Assembly: GCF_048541585.1 (NCBI RefSeq)
Contig: NZ_CP183303.1
Span: 3,162,001 to 3,226,000 of the forward strand
Source: Legionella_C sp048541585
GTDB lineage: Bacteria > Pseudomonadota > Gammaproteobacteria > Legionellales > Legionellaceae
DNA: 64,000 bases
Direction: 5' to 3'
The position numbers were made by a program, and so were the translations under genes. The notes beneath the pieces are model-generated. The model was not told the DNA's origin, ran no database searches, and was given only the letters and a program-made list of their open reading frames with translations. Numbering within the stretch: position 1 is the first letter of the stretch; every line of letters begins with the position of its first letter. Below are positions 34,606-44,181 of the stretch, piece by piece.

Positions 34606-35847
34606 CTAACTATTAACCGATTTTCGGTTTCGATTTTTCCGTGATCGCAGAGAATTTTTAGGAGTTAACTTCCTATTTAATGCAGCTGCATTATGTTTCT
34701 GAGTTGGAAGACGATGATTTGGCTCAAAACCATCAACCTCCACTTTTTTAAGGCGCTGCTGAATTAGTTTTTCAATATCTTGTAATTGCTTAAACTCATC
34801 TGCACACACTAATGATATAGCTAAGCCTTGATGCCCTGCCCGTCCCGTACGTCCTATACGATGCACGTAGTCATGAGCGACGTTAGGTAAATCAAAGTTA
34901 ACTACTATTGGTAGTTGCTCAATATCAATCCCTCTTGATGCAATATCGGTTGCAACTAAAACCTGTACTTTTCCATTTTTAAAGTCGTCAAGTGCTTTAA
35001 GACGTTGAGGTTGACTTTTATTGCCATGAATTGCTAAAGCAGAAATATTGGCTAAAGTTAATCCTTTAACTAATTTATTAGCACCATGTTTTGTACGGGA
35101 AAAAACTAGCGCCTGCTGCCAATTTTCTTTGCAAATTAAGTGACAAAGTAGGGCTGTCTTTTGCGCTTTATCTACTGGAAAGACAATTTGATTTACTTTA
35201 ACCGCAACAGCATTACGATTAGATACTGCAATTTCAACAGGATTAATAAGTAATTTTTTTGCTAATTTTTGAATCTCATCGGAAAAGGTAGCTGAGAATA
35301 ACAAATTTTGGCGAAGCCGAGGAAGCAAGGTAATAATCCGTTTTATATCATGGATAAATCCCATATCCAACATACGATCTGCTTCATCCAAAACCAATGC
35401 CTGAATTTCAGTAAAATGGACTGCATTTTGTTTATAAAGATCAAGTAATCGACCAGGTGTAGCCACTAGCACTTCAACACCTGTTCGCAATACTGCCATT
35501 TGCGAAGTAATCTTAACACCGCCATAAACAACTGCGGAGCGAACTTTAAGGTACTGGCTATATTGAACGAGATTAGTATGTATCTGTATTGCTAATTCAC
35601 GCGTAGGAGTTAGTATCAAAGCTAAAGCCTGATTTCCTTTGGCTCTCGGCTTATCAGCTAGCATCTGTAAAAGGGGCAACGCGAAGGCTGCTGTTTTTCC
35701 AGTACCTGTCTGAGCTGATGCTAGTACATCAGCACCTTTTAATATATGAGGAATTACTTTACTTTGTATAGGCGATGGGGTTGTAAAACCTTGCTCATGA
35801 ATCGCTTGTAACAAAGGTTTTATTAAATTTAAATTTTCAAAATTCAT
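34606..35847 (-). CDS. DEAD-box RNA helicase (RhlE-like)
   Basis: 413 residues with all helicase motifs: Q-motif FTTPSPIQSKVIP, motif I ASAQTGTGKTAAFALP, Ia PTRELAIQ, DEAD in VLDEADRMLDMGF, SAT in LFSATF, and VI HRIGRTGRAG. A basic C-terminal tail (RKLTPKNSLRSRKNRNRKS) may bind RNA. RhlE-type helicases act in ribosome assembly and RNA decay, often with pnp. It is 200 bp downstream of a cold-shock gene on the same strand, with a GC-rich hairpin between. Confidence 0.95.
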   Translation of the reverse strand: MNFENLNLIKPLLQAIHEQGFTTPSPIQSKVIPHILKGADVLASAQTGTGKTAAFALPLLQMLADKPRAKGNQALALILTPTRELAIQIHTNLVQYSQYLKVRSAVVYGGVKITSQMAVLRTGVEVLVATPGRLLDLYKQNAVHFTEIQALVLDEADRMLDMGFIHDIKRIITLLPRLRQNLLFSATFSDEIQKLAKKLLINPVEIAVSNRNAVAVKVNQIVFPVDKAQKTALLCHLICKENWQQALVFSRTKHGANKLVKGLTLANISALAIHGNKSQPQRLKALDDFKNGKVQVLVATDIASRGIDIEQLPIVVNFDLPNVAHDYVHRIGRTGRAGHQGLAISLVCADEFKQLQDIEKLIQQRLKKVEVDGFEPNHRLPTQKHNAAALNRKLTPKNSLRSRKNRNRKSVNS

Positions 35848-35900
35848 GTAGTTTTCTCTTAGAGAAAGAAGCTTTTTGATATAAATTAGTTCTAGATAAC

Positions 35901-35938
35901 TCCTCCGCGGCGTTTCACTTAAGAAACCCCGCGGAAGA
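35901..35938 (-). terminator. GC-rich hairpin between csp and DEAD-box gene
   Basis: Arms 35901-35916 and 35923-35938 pair with two mismatches around a 6-nt loop (ACTTAA), including a CCGCGG/CCGCGG block that stands out in this AT-rich DNA. It lies between the csp stop and the helicase start. No T-run follows. It could terminate csp or fold in the helicase 5' leader. Confidence 0.55.
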
Positions 35939-36049
35939 TTAGTTGTAAGAAAATATCTATAGTTAGTTACTAAATAGAAAGAAACTAATTAAGTTACTTA
36001 AAGATATTTATAAGTGATTATATAATGGCTGAAGCTTCTCAAAAGATAA

Positions 36050-36262
36050 TTAAATAATTTCAACATCTTGTGCTTGTGGGCCTTTCTGGCCTTGTCCTAC
36101 CGCAAATAAAACACTGCTGCCTTCAGGAAGCGTCTTAAAACCGCTTGCTTGAATTGCGCTGAAATGCACAAAATAATCTTTCCCATTACTTTCAATGAAA
36201 CCAAATCCTTTGTCTTCATTAAACCATTTAACTGTTCCACGTAATTTATCTGTATCTGACAC
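36050..36262 (-). CDS. Cold-shock-domain protein
   Basis: 70 residues of the CspA family. RNP1 GKGFGFIE-type motif (DKGFGFIES) and RNP2 DYFVHFSAI are intact, the domain starts with GTVKWFNEDKGF and ends in VEII. It binds single-stranded nucleic acid and melts RNA structure. It is unclear if it is cold-inducible; an upstream leader of up to 280 bp to the divergent antiporter gene would allow the long 5' UTR typical of cold-regulated csp genes. Paired with a DEAD-box helicase downstream. Confidence 0.95.
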   Translation of the reverse strand: MSDTDKLRGTVKWFNEDKGFGFIESNGKDYFVHFSAIQASGFKTLPEGSSVLFAVGQGQKGPQAQDVEII

Positions 36263-36541
36263 GTATTGTTTCCTCTTGATGTAAAAATTGATTATAACAA
36301 ATTTTGAATAAGTTAAATAGTGACTTGTAGAGCAATATATCTATAAACTGCATATATATTGTCACCTATTAAGCTTATATACTAAAAAACTTGCAAAGCT
36401 TAAGTCACACACTTTTACCTTGTTTAAAGGTTAAAGAGTAATATATTAAACCAAATAAGTACAATTAAGGAACCCCTTTAGAATAAGTAGAAACCCCTGC
36501 TATACTGTTTCTGAAGTAATTAATAGTACCTTTTATCCATA

Positions 36542-38383
36542 ATGAATAATAATTTACTTATCCATGTTTTTATTTTTCTGGCTGCAGCAGCCATTATTGT
36601 TCCTATTGCCAGTCGTTTCAAATTAGGTTCTGTCTTAGGCTACTTAATAATTGGTATTCTTATAGGCCCTTATGGATTTAAGTTGCTAAGCAATGCTGAA
36701 GAAATTATGAACTTTGCTGAGTTCGGCGTTATTATGATGCTTTTTCTAATTGGCTTAGAGCTCGAACCGCAGATGCTTTGGCGTCTTAGAAAGTCAATTA
36801 TTGGTTTAGGTAGCTTGCAAGTTTTCTTAACTACTATACTTTTAACATCAATAGGAATTTTACTCCAATACACATGGCAAGAAAGCTTAGCTATTAGTAT
36901 GGCCCTTGCTTTGTCATCAACAGCGCTTGTTTTGCAAATGCTTGAAGAGAGGAACTTACTTCGTACAGTAGAAGGTGAAACATCATTTGCCGTCTTACTA
37001 TTTCAAGACATTGCAGTTATTTTTATTTTAATCATTTTACCTTTATTGGCTCCTTTTACCTCTGCCCAAATTTCTCAATCTCCCTACGAAATCATAATAT
37101 CATCTAGATGGTTACATGCTTTATTTGTCATTGGTGTTATTAGTACTATTATCTTAGCCGGGCATTTTTTATCGCATCATTTATTCTTCATTGTGGCTAA
37201 AACAGAACTTAGAGAAGTATTTACCGCTACCTCGCTAGCCATAGTAATAGGCATTACACTACTTATGCAACTCATAGGTGTCTCACCCGCATTAGGTGCT
37301 TTTATTGCGGGTGTGGTTTTAGCAAACTCATCTTACAAACATAACCTTGAGATGGATATTGAGCCTTTTAAAGGTTTGTTATTGGGCTTATTTTTTATTT
37401 CTGTAGGGATGGGCATGGATTTTAGTCTTTTAAAAACCCAACCTACAACTATTTTAGCTGCTGTAGTAATCATAATAACTATTAAAGCTAGTTTATTAAT
37501 TCTCTTAGGTCGTTTATTTGGTTTAACTGCCTTACAAAGAATCGGTTTCGCTCTAGCTTTATCACAAGTAGGTGAATTTGCTTTTGTGCTTTTTCAATTT
37601 TCACAACAAGTTAAAGTCATTAACACTGAAACTGCCCATCTTTTTAATTTTGTAGTAGCGCTTTCTATGGCATTTACCCCTTTACTTATGCTTGCCTACC
37701 ATCGTTTTATTGTTCCTAGATACTTAAGTCCTATCCCCAGGAAATTTGATTCTATTGATGAAGAAAACTCAGTTATCCTTGCAGGTTATGGTCGATTTGG
37801 TCAAATTATTGGTCGCTTTCTAGGCGCTCACAAAGTGAATATTACCGTTTTAGAAAAAGATCCAGAGCAAATTGAATTGTTACGCAAATATGGTTTTAAA
37901 GGTTACTTTGGGGATGCGACCCGTCTGGATATTTTGCGCAACGCCGGGGCAACTAGAGCGAAAATATTTATTGTAGCTGTCCATAATGCAGAGATTTCAC
38001 TTAAAATTATAAAATTAGCTAAACAGCACTTTCCACATTTAAAAATTTATGCACGCGCCCATAATAGGCGCCATGCTTATGAGCTAAGTAAAGAAGGCAT
38101 CCATTACTTTAAAAGGGAAACCTTTGATTCTTCCTTAGCAATGGCAGGAGACATTATGATAGATTTAGGTCATAGCCCAAACAGTATCCGTCGAAAAACA
38201 AAAATTTTTGCTAAAATTGACAATCAATTACTAAAAGAATCTTTTGCATTTTTTGATAAAGAACCTGAATTAATAAGATTCTTGCGCTCATCTAATAGGG
38301 AGTTAGAGCAAATTCTACAAGGCGACCGGCAAACTGAAAACTTGCATAATTATAACAAAACACTAAATAAAGCAGAGTATTAA
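36542..38383 (+). CDS. Kef-type monovalent cation:proton antiporter (CPA2) with TrkA-N domain
   Basis: 613 residues: about 12 transmembrane helices in the first 385 residues (SRFKLGSVLGYLIIGILIGP, motif ALALSSTALVLQMLEE) and a cytoplasmic RCK/TrkA-N domain (about 415-535) with a GYGRFGQIIGRFLG nucleotide-binding motif and GDATR. It resembles KefB/KefC and YbaL; potassium or sodium/proton exchange is expected, possibly glutathione-gated, but that is not shown. It has no KefF/G partner gene beside it. Confidence 0.92.
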   Translation: MNNNLLIHVFIFLAAAAIIVPIASRFKLGSVLGYLIIGILIGPYGFKLLSNAEEIMNFAEFGVIMMLFLIGLELEPQMLWRLRKSIIGLGSLQVFLTTILLTSIGILLQYTWQESLAISMALALSSTALVLQMLEERNLLRTVEGETSFAVLLFQDIAVIFILIILPLLAPFTSAQISQSPYEIIISSRWLHALFVIGVISTIILAGHFLSHHLFFIVAKTELREVFTATSLAIVIGITLLMQLIGVSPALGAFIAGVVLANSSYKHNLEMDIEPFKGLLLGLFFISVGMGMDFSLLKTQPTTILAAVVIIITIKASLLILLGRLFGLTALQRIGFALALSQVGEFAFVLFQFSQQVKVINTETAHLFNFVVALSMAFTPLLMLAYHRFIVPRYLSPIPRKFDSIDEENSVILAGYGRFGQIIGRFLGAHKVNITVLEKDPEQIELLRKYGFKGYFGDATRLDILRNAGATRAKIFIVAVHNAEISLKIIKLAKQHFPHLKIYARAHNRRHAYELSKEGIHYFKRETFDSSLAMAGDIMIDLGHSPNSIRRKTKIFAKIDNQLLKESFAFFDKEPELIRFLRSSNRELEQILQGDRQTENLHNYNKTLNKAEY

Positions 38384-38392
38384 ACTCTGCTT
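38370..38392. terminator. Shared hairpin at convergent kef-type gene and ppa
   Basis: AAGCAGAGT (38370-38378) and ACTCTGCTT (38384-38392) form a 9-bp stem with a 5-nt loop that contains the antiporter stop codon. It ends one base before the ppa stop. It probably terminates both genes, though the T-tracts are short. Confidence 0.55.
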
Positions 38393-38393
38393 A

Positions 38394-38930
38394 TTAATCC
38401 TTGTTTTGTCCAAAACGCTCAATGCTGTCCATAATTTCTTGCTGAGCCATTTCAATGCCTTCCCAACCATCTACTTTAACCCACTTACCTTCTTCTAAAT
38501 CTTTATAATGCTTAAAAAAGTGTTCGATAGTTAGTAAGAGATGTTGTGGTAAATCTTTGTATGTTTCAACATTAGCATAAATTTTTGTTAATTTATTAAT
38601 AGGTACTGCTAATAATTTAGTATCTTCACCAGCTTCGTCTGTCATCTTCAACATTCCAACAACACGACAAGCAATTGCAGTGCCATTTAATAAAGGAACA
38701 GGAGATACGACTAATACATCAACTGGGTCACCATCTTTTGATAAAGTTCCAGGAATATAGCCATAATTTACAGGATAAAACATCGCTGTACTCATGAATC
38801 TATCTACACATAAAGCACCACTTTTTTTATCAACTTCATATTTAACAGGTGCGCCGTGCATAGGAATTTCAATAATAACATTAATTTCATGGGGTACATT
38901 GCGACCACTAGGAATATTTATTAAGCTCAC
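38394..38930 (-). CDS. ppa: Inorganic pyrophosphatase (family I)
   Basis: 178 residues. It hydrolyses pyrophosphate to phosphate, pulling biosynthetic reactions forward. The signature DGDPVDVLVV is intact, with the substrate-site Lys/Glu/Arg in VKYEVDKKSGALCVDRF and Tyr-rich region YPVNYGYIPGT. Length is typical. Its stop is 10 bp from that of the convergent antiporter. Confidence 0.97.
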   Translation of the reverse strand: MSLINIPSGRNVPHEINVIIEIPMHGAPVKYEVDKKSGALCVDRFMSTAMFYPVNYGYIPGTLSKDGDPVDVLVVSPVPLLNGTAIACRVVGMLKMTDEAGEDTKLLAVPINKLTKIYANVETYKDLPQHLLLTIEHFFKHYKDLEEGKWVKVDGWEGIEMAQQEIMDSIERFGQNKD

Positions 38931-38994
38931 TTTACTTTATCCAAATTTCAAAATAGCGTATTATGCGCAAAACTTATTTAAAAGGCAAAAAATC

Positions 38995-39020
38995 TTACTT
39001 TAAATGAAAATTTAAAGTAA
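38995..39020. repeat. Perfect 11-bp hairpin upstream of ppa
   Basis: TTACTTTAAAT (38995-39005) and ATTTAAAGTAA (39010-39020) pair around GAAA, which is a GNRA tetraloop on the plus strand. It is about 65 bp upstream of the ppa start. Function unknown: a leader structure or a palindromic operator. Confidence 0.4.
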
Positions 39021-39223
39021 CAGTGATTACCTTAAAAGCAAATTAAAGTAAGTGTTTGTCATATTCTGTTACTAAATAGCTTTTGTAGGATCTATGAATA
39101 GCGCACAAAATAGAGATATCACCTGTTTTTATATTTGCAAACCTTGTTACTATTATCTAAATAATTTTTCTTCCTATTCTTCTAAGGGTATAATACTTAT
39201 CTAATTTCTGACCATGGAATTTT

Positions 39224-39565
39224 ATGGATTGTTTATTTTGTAAAATTGTGCAAGGTGAAATTAAAGCAAACATCGTTTATGAAGATAAAAATCTGCTTGC
39301 TTTTCATGATATTCATCCACAAACACCTATACATATTTTAATTATTCCTAAAAAACATATTGCAACAATTAATGATGTAGAGGATGTAGATGAGCAATTA
39401 TTAGGACAAATGATTTTACGAGCTAAAGCTATCGCTAAAGAGCAGCAGCTTAGTGAAAATGGCTACAGATTAATTTTTAACGTTAATGCTGGCGGTGGAC
39501 AAGCAGTTTACCATATTCATTTACATTTACTTGGCGGTCGTCAAATGATGTGGCCACCAGGATAG
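39224..39565 (+). CDS. HIT-family nucleotide-binding protein (HinT-like)
   Basis: 113 residues, normal for HinT. It starts MDCLFCKIVQGEIKANIVYE and ends with the histidine triad HIHLHLLGG preceded by GGGQAVY. These proteins hydrolyse AMP-lysine and other adenosine phosphoramidates. It is followed by folE after 4 bp, so they form one unit. Confidence 0.96.
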   Translation: MDCLFCKIVQGEIKANIVYEDKNLLAFHDIHPQTPIHILIIPKKHIATINDVEDVDEQLLGQMILRAKAIAKEQQLSENGYRLIFNVNAGGGQAVYHIHLHLLGGRQMMWPPG

Positions 39566-39569
39566 GAAT

Positions 39570-40115
39570 TTGTTCATGCAAGATTTATATAAACAAATTT
39601 TAGAGGGGATTGGGGAAGACCCTAATCGAGAGGGTTTAGTAGACACACCAACGCGCGCAGCTAATGCTATGCGCTATTTAACTAAAGGTTATAGTGAAAA
39701 GCTAGAAGATATTATTAATAATGCTCTTTTTATTTCTGATATGAGCGAAATGGTTATTGTAAAAGACATCGAATTATATTCGATGTGTGAACACCATTTA
39801 TTACCTTTTATTGGCAAGTGTCATATAGGCTATATACCGCATGGAAAAGTACTAGGGTTATCAAAATTTGCAAGAATAGTCGACTATTTTGCGAGACGCT
39901 TACAAATTCAAGAGCGCCTAAATTCAGAAATCGCTCATTGCATTGAAGATATTACTAACGCTCGCGGCGTTGCAGTAGTTATTGAAGCTAAACATTTATG
40001 TATGATGATGCGCGGTGTTGAAAAACAAAATTCTGCAATGGTTACTTCCGTCATGTTAGGAGAAATGCGCGACCACTCCATTAGTCGTAGTGAATTTTTA
40101 AAGTTAATTGGCTAA
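39570..40115 (+). CDS. folE: GTP cyclohydrolase I
   Basis: 181 residues. It makes 7,8-dihydroneopterin triphosphate from GTP for folate and related cofactors. Zn and substrate motifs are visible: SMCEHHLLPFIGKCHIGYIP and LCMMMRGVEKQNS (the second Zn Cys). Length is in the short range of the family because of a minimal N-terminus. It overlaps nothing and follows the HIT gene by 4 bp. Confidence 0.96.
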   Translation: MFMQDLYKQILEGIGEDPNREGLVDTPTRAANAMRYLTKGYSEKLEDIINNALFISDMSEMVIVKDIELYSMCEHHLLPFIGKCHIGYIPHGKVLGLSKFARIVDYFARRLQIQERLNSEIAHCIEDITNARGVAVVIEAKHLCMMMRGVEKQNSAMVTSVMLGEMRDHSISRSEFLKLIG

Positions 40116-40371
40116 CTTGCCTTCTGACTTTAAATTAGTTGGTAACCGTTTTCTAATTATCAAATTAAGCTAAACATTTAAAATAATAAATAGATTAAGT
40201 AAAGTACCTTGATTTATAAGAAAGGCCTGGTTGCATGCAATTTGACTGATAATCAGGCTAAATAAGTGCAGAGTAACTTTCTACATGGGCACGTTAGAAG
40301 GATAATTTTCGTGCATCGCACCAATTACTACCCTTCAGTGAACAAGCATGATGCCTTATATTTAAAATGAC

Positions 40372-40396
40372 GCACTGCAAGTTTAATTTGCAGTGC
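40372..40396 (-). terminator. Probable pnp terminator
   Basis: GCACTGCAA (40372-40380) and TTGCAGTGC (40388-40396) pair in a 9-bp stem, 18 bp past the pnp stop. A GTCATTTTAAAT stretch follows on the minus strand. The spacer to folE (40116-40414) otherwise shows no gene. Confidence 0.65.
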
Positions 40397-40414
40397 TGAC
40401 TTGCCAATTATAAA

Positions 40415-42697
40415 TTACTCTTCTCTCTCTTGAGTTTGAGAAGCATCTTGAGTTTGAGGAGTAGAAGAAAGAGACTCTTCAGATGTTTCAGTAACTTGAC
40501 TTTGATCATCTAAATTAGTTGTCTTATCTTCTTGTCTAGCAGGCTCATCCGAGCTTGGTGGATTTGCTACCTCTGCAGTTGGACTACTCTCTTCTGGAGT
40601 GGTGGGAGCAGCTGCTTGTGGTTTATCTTTCCATTCAAGCTTAATACGATTTTGTTTATCTATGCCTGCAACATAAACTTCAATTTCCTGTCCTTCACTT
40701 AACACAGATTCGACTTTTTGATTGCGATCACTACAGATTTGTGAAATATGCAAAAGGCCATCTTTACCGGGTAATAAATTAATGAAGGCACCAAAGTCTA
40801 CAATTTTACTTACTTTACCTTTATAAGTTTGGCCAACTTCTACCTCAGCAACTAACAGTTTAATCTGTCGTTGGGCATCTTCTAAAGCATCTGCATCAGG
40901 AGAAAATAACTGGATTGTACCTGAATCATCGATATCAATAGAAACACCCGTTGATTCAATTAAGCCCTTAATCGTTGCACCACCTTTACCAATAATGGTG
41001 CGGATTTTATCTTCTGCTACTTTCATAGTAGTGATACGAGGCGCATGTTTTGAGAGTTCTTCGCGATGCTCAGAAAGAGCGTTATTCATGACACCTAAAA
41101 TATGAGTACGACCTGCTAGCGCTTGATCTAAAGCTTGCTGCATAATTTCTTTGGTAATACCTTTAATTTTAATATCCATCTGCAGTGCAGTGATTCCTTT
41201 CTCAGTACCAGCTACTTTAAAATCCATATCGCCTAGATGATCTTCATCACCTAAGATATCAGTTAGCACTGCAAAACGCTCCCCTTCTTTGATTAGCCCC
41301 ATCGCTACCCCAGCTACAGGAGCCTTCAAAGGTACGCCTGCATCCATTAATGCTAAACTAGCGCCACAAACAGAAGCCATAGAACTTGATCCATTAGACT
41401 CTGTAATTTCTGAAACAACTCGTAAGACATAGGGGAATTCGCTATTAGTAGGTAAAACTGCCATTAGACTTCTTTTAGCGAGACGGCCATGGCCAATTTC
41501 TCTGCGCTTAGGACTACCTACCATACCTGTTTCACCAACAGAGTAAGGCGGAAAATTGTAGTGCAACATAAAGCGGTCTTTACTTTCACCAGCTAGGCCA
41601 TCGAGAATTTGTGCATCTCTCTCATTACCTAAAGTAGCTGCAACAATGGCTTGCGTTTCACCGCGAGTAAAAATAACAGATCCATGAGCACGTTCTAAAA
41701 ATTTAGTCCGAATTGCTATAGGCCGAACGGTTTGATTATCTCTTCCATCAATACGTGGTTCACCGTCTAATATACGTTTTCTTACCATTTTCTTTTCTAA
41801 TTCACTGAGAAAATCAGCAATACTTGCTTGGTCAACCTCGGGTTGCTCTGCAACAATGGTCTCAGTAATCTGTTGTTTAACCAAAGATATTTGCTGATGA
41901 CGTTCTTGCTTATCTTTAATTAAATAGGCTTGGGTAATAGACTCTGTAGCAAGCTCATCTACACGATTTTTTAATGCTTCATTGATAGCTGAAGGGTTCC
42001 AATCCCAAGGTGTTTTATTAACTTCAGCAGCAAGCTCTTTGATACCTTGAATAATACCTTGAATCATTTCATGGCCGTATAAGACAGCACCAAGCATAAT
42101 TTCTTCGCTTAATTCGCGTGCTTCAGATTCAACCATCAAAATAGCGTCACTTGTACCTGCCACTACTAAATCTAAGTCAGATTGCTGCACTGTTTTATAA
42201 CTTGGATTCAATAAATAAATTCCATCTTTATAACCAACTCGAGCAGCACCTATTGGCCCGTGAAAAGGAATACCAGAAATAGCTAACGCTGCTGAGGCAG
42301 CAATCATAGCAATAATATCAGCTGGAATATCAGGATTTAATGACATTACAGTTGCAATAATTTGTACTTCATTATAAAAGCCATCTGGAAATAGCGGCCG
42401 TAACGGGCGGTCCATTAAACGAGAAATTAAGGTTTCTGATTCTGAGGGACGACCTTCTCGTTTATTAAATCCACCAGGGATCTTTCCTGCAGCATAAGTC
42501 TTTTCTTGATAATTCACTGTCAAAGGAAAAAAACTGTTATCGCCAGCGCCTTCCTTATTTCCAACCACAGTCACTAGGACTTGTGTACCGCCCATACTTG
42601 CGAAGATAGCTCCATCAGCCTGGCGGGCTATTTCTCCAGTCTCTAAAGATAAAATATGTTCACCAAACCTTATCTCTTTAACAATTTTTCTACTCAC
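40415..42697 (-). CDS. pnp: Polynucleotide phosphorylase with acidic tail
   Basis: 760 residues. Two RNase PH domains (about 10-210 and 310-540; catalytic region GRDNQTVRPI, MLHYNFPPYSVGE), a KH domain (KIRTIIGKGGATIKGLIEST) and an S1 domain (GKVSKIVDFGAFINLLPGKDG). The enzyme phosphorolyses RNA 3'-5' within or beside the degradosome. It exceeds the usual 700-715 residues by a Ser/Thr/Glu/Gln/Pro-rich tail (about 694-760). It is preceded by rpsO with a terminator between, the classic arrangement. Confidence 0.97.
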   Translation of the reverse strand: MSRKIVKEIRFGEHILSLETGEIARQADGAIFASMGGTQVLVTVVGNKEGAGDNSFFPLTVNYQEKTYAAGKIPGGFNKREGRPSESETLISRLMDRPLRPLFPDGFYNEVQIIATVMSLNPDIPADIIAMIAASAALAISGIPFHGPIGAARVGYKDGIYLLNPSYKTVQQSDLDLVVAGTSDAILMVESEARELSEEIMLGAVLYGHEMIQGIIQGIKELAAEVNKTPWDWNPSAINEALKNRVDELATESITQAYLIKDKQERHQQISLVKQQITETIVAEQPEVDQASIADFLSELEKKMVRKRILDGEPRIDGRDNQTVRPIAIRTKFLERAHGSVIFTRGETQAIVAATLGNERDAQILDGLAGESKDRFMLHYNFPPYSVGETGMVGSPKRREIGHGRLAKRSLMAVLPTNSEFPYVLRVVSEITESNGSSSMASVCGASLALMDAGVPLKAPVAGVAMGLIKEGERFAVLTDILGDEDHLGDMDFKVAGTEKGITALQMDIKIKGITKEIMQQALDQALAGRTHILGVMNNALSEHREELSKHAPRITTMKVAEDKIRTIIGKGGATIKGLIESTGVSIDIDDSGTIQLFSPDADALEDAQRQIKLLVAEVEVGQTYKGKVSKIVDFGAFINLLPGKDGLLHISQICSDRNQKVESVLSEGQEIEVYVAGIDKQNRIKLEWKDKPQAAAPTTPEESSPTAEVANPPSSDEPARQEDKTTNLDDQSQVTETSEESLSSTPQTQDASQTQEREE

Positions 42698-42716
42698 GTA
42701 ATTTACCTCATTAGAT

Positions 42717-42749
42717 ATTAAAAAAAAGGCGCAGTATTCTGCGCCTTTT
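42717..42749 (-). terminator. rpsO intrinsic terminator
   Basis: AAAAGGCGCAG (42724-42734) and CTGCGCCTTTT (42739-42749) pair around TATT; seven Ts follow on the minus strand. This is a strong Rho-independent terminator between rpsO and pnp, as in E. coli, where pnp is also served by its own promoter. Confidence 0.92.
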
Positions 42750-42793
42750 ATTAAATAAACAGCAGGTGTCTTATCCCTAAGTCGGGATAGAAT

Positions 42794-43069
42794 TTAATAA
42801 GAATCACGCAGCCCAAGGCTTTGAATAAGATCTTGATACCGCGGTTGATCTTTGCTTTTTAAATATTTTAAAAGCTTACGTCTTTTATTAACAAGTGCTT
42901 GTAAACCACGACGTGAATGAAAGTCTTTAGGATTTACTTTAAAATGTTCTGTTAAATATTTAATACGCTCAGACATGAGTGCAACTTGAACCTCTGGTGA
43001 ACCAGTATCTTGCTCCGCGCGTTGATACTCTTTTACAATTTCTGCTTTTTGTGCGCTAGCTAGCGACAT
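42794..43069 (-). CDS. rpsO: 30S ribosomal protein S15
   Basis: 91 residues, helical, with the S15 pattern EYQRAEQDTGSPEVQVALMSERIKYLTEHF, DFHSRRGLQALVNKRRKLLKYLK (motifs GSPEVQVALMSERI and HSRRGLQALV). It binds 16S rRNA helices 20-22. It is separated from truB by about 205 bp of non-coding DNA, which may hold its own promoter or a self-regulatory leader. Confidence 0.97.
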   Translation of the reverse strand: MSLASAQKAEIVKEYQRAEQDTGSPEVQVALMSERIKYLTEHFKVNPKDFHSRRGLQALVNKRRKLLKYLKSKDQPRYQDLIQSLGLRDSY

Positions 43070-43275
43070 AGGCTACTCCCAAATATAAGCTAAGTATATT
43101 TTATAAAGTCGTGTATTCTAGCAAGGCCTCTGCTGAGACACAAGTACTAAACCATAAATATAGTTAATATTTTGTTCAATAGCAGCAAAGCAGTTTTCAC
43201 AATGATCTTATTACTTAGCTAAATTTATCATCTAAAATAATTTACTTTATCTGCTCAATTAATTACTTAGTATAC

Positions 43276-44181
43276 CTAATTTTTAACTAATAATCTTTTA
43301 ACTTTGATTGTATCAGCATCTACCTCACCTAAGCCTATAAATTGTGTATCATGGTTATACAATCGTACACAACCACTAGTTGAGTCAGTAAAATGCTTTT
43401 TAATTATTTTACCCTGACGTAATTCTAATTCTTGTGCCTCATTGATAGTAATGGCCGGTAAATAATTAACCGCATAGTCACAGGGGATTAAATAAGCTTT
43501 CAGTGCGTCTAGCTCTAAATTAGCTAGCTCACTAAGCTCATACATAGGCTTATCCAGGAAATGACTAATATAAACCCGATGTAATTGAGTTAAATGAGCA
43601 TATATGCCTAATTTTTCACCTATATCCTCAATCAAATTGCGAATATAAGTTCCTTTTCCACAATGCACTTTAATAGTAAATTGTTGTTTACTAAAGGCCA
43701 TTAGTTCTATTGAATAAATATTAATTGGCCTTGGTTCACGATCAATCGTTTTTCCTGTACGAGCAAATTTATATAGGGGCTGACCTTTATATTTTAAAGC
43801 GGAATACATTGAAGGTAACTGCAGTGTTATACCAATAAATTGCTTAATGATTTCTTCTAATGCTTGTTTTTCAATGTGGTAGTTGTCAATTTTTGCAATA
43901 ATCGTACCGTCAGCATCACTAGTATCTGTTTTTGCTCCAAATAAACCCGTAGCAATATATACTTTATCATCATTTAATAAATATTGACTAAACTTGGTTG
44001 CCTCACCAAAACAAATAGGCAGCATACCTGTTGCTAGGGGATCTAAACTACCAGTATGGCCTGCTTTAGATGCGTTAAACAGACGTTTTACTTTTTGCAG
44101 AGCAGCATTAGAGGTGATTCCTTGCGGTTTATTTAAAAGTAATATTCCATTTATTAATTGTTTAGAATCATTCTGGCTCAT
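43276..44181 (-). CDS. truB: tRNA pseudouridine-55 synthase
   Basis: 301 residues. It isomerises U55 in the T-loop of tRNAs. The catalytic Asp is in KAGHTGSLDPLATGMLPIC, with later motifs KAYLIPCD and a PUA-like C-terminal region. It overlaps rbfA by 14 bp, in the conserved infB-rbfA-truB order. Confidence 0.96.
   Translation of the reverse strand: MSQNDSKQLINGILLLNKPQGITSNAALQKVKRLFNASKAGHTGSLDPLATGMLPICFGEATKFSQYLLNDDKVYIATGLFGAKTDTSDADGTIIAKIDNYHIEKQALEEIIKQFIGITLQLPSMYSALKYKGQPLYKFARTGKTIDREPRPINIYSIELMAFSKQQFTIKVHCGKGTYIRNLIEDIGEKLGIYAHLTQLHRVYISHFLDKPMYELSELANLELDALKAYLIPCDYAVNYLPAITINEAQELELRQGKIIKKHFTDSTSGCVRLYNHDTQFIGLGEVDADTIKVKRLLVKN

Noticed and set aside
39001..39223. A riboswitch ahead of the HIT-folE pair.
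   Set aside because: No recognisable conserved riboswitch core; only a simple AT-rich hairpin that belongs closer to ppa.
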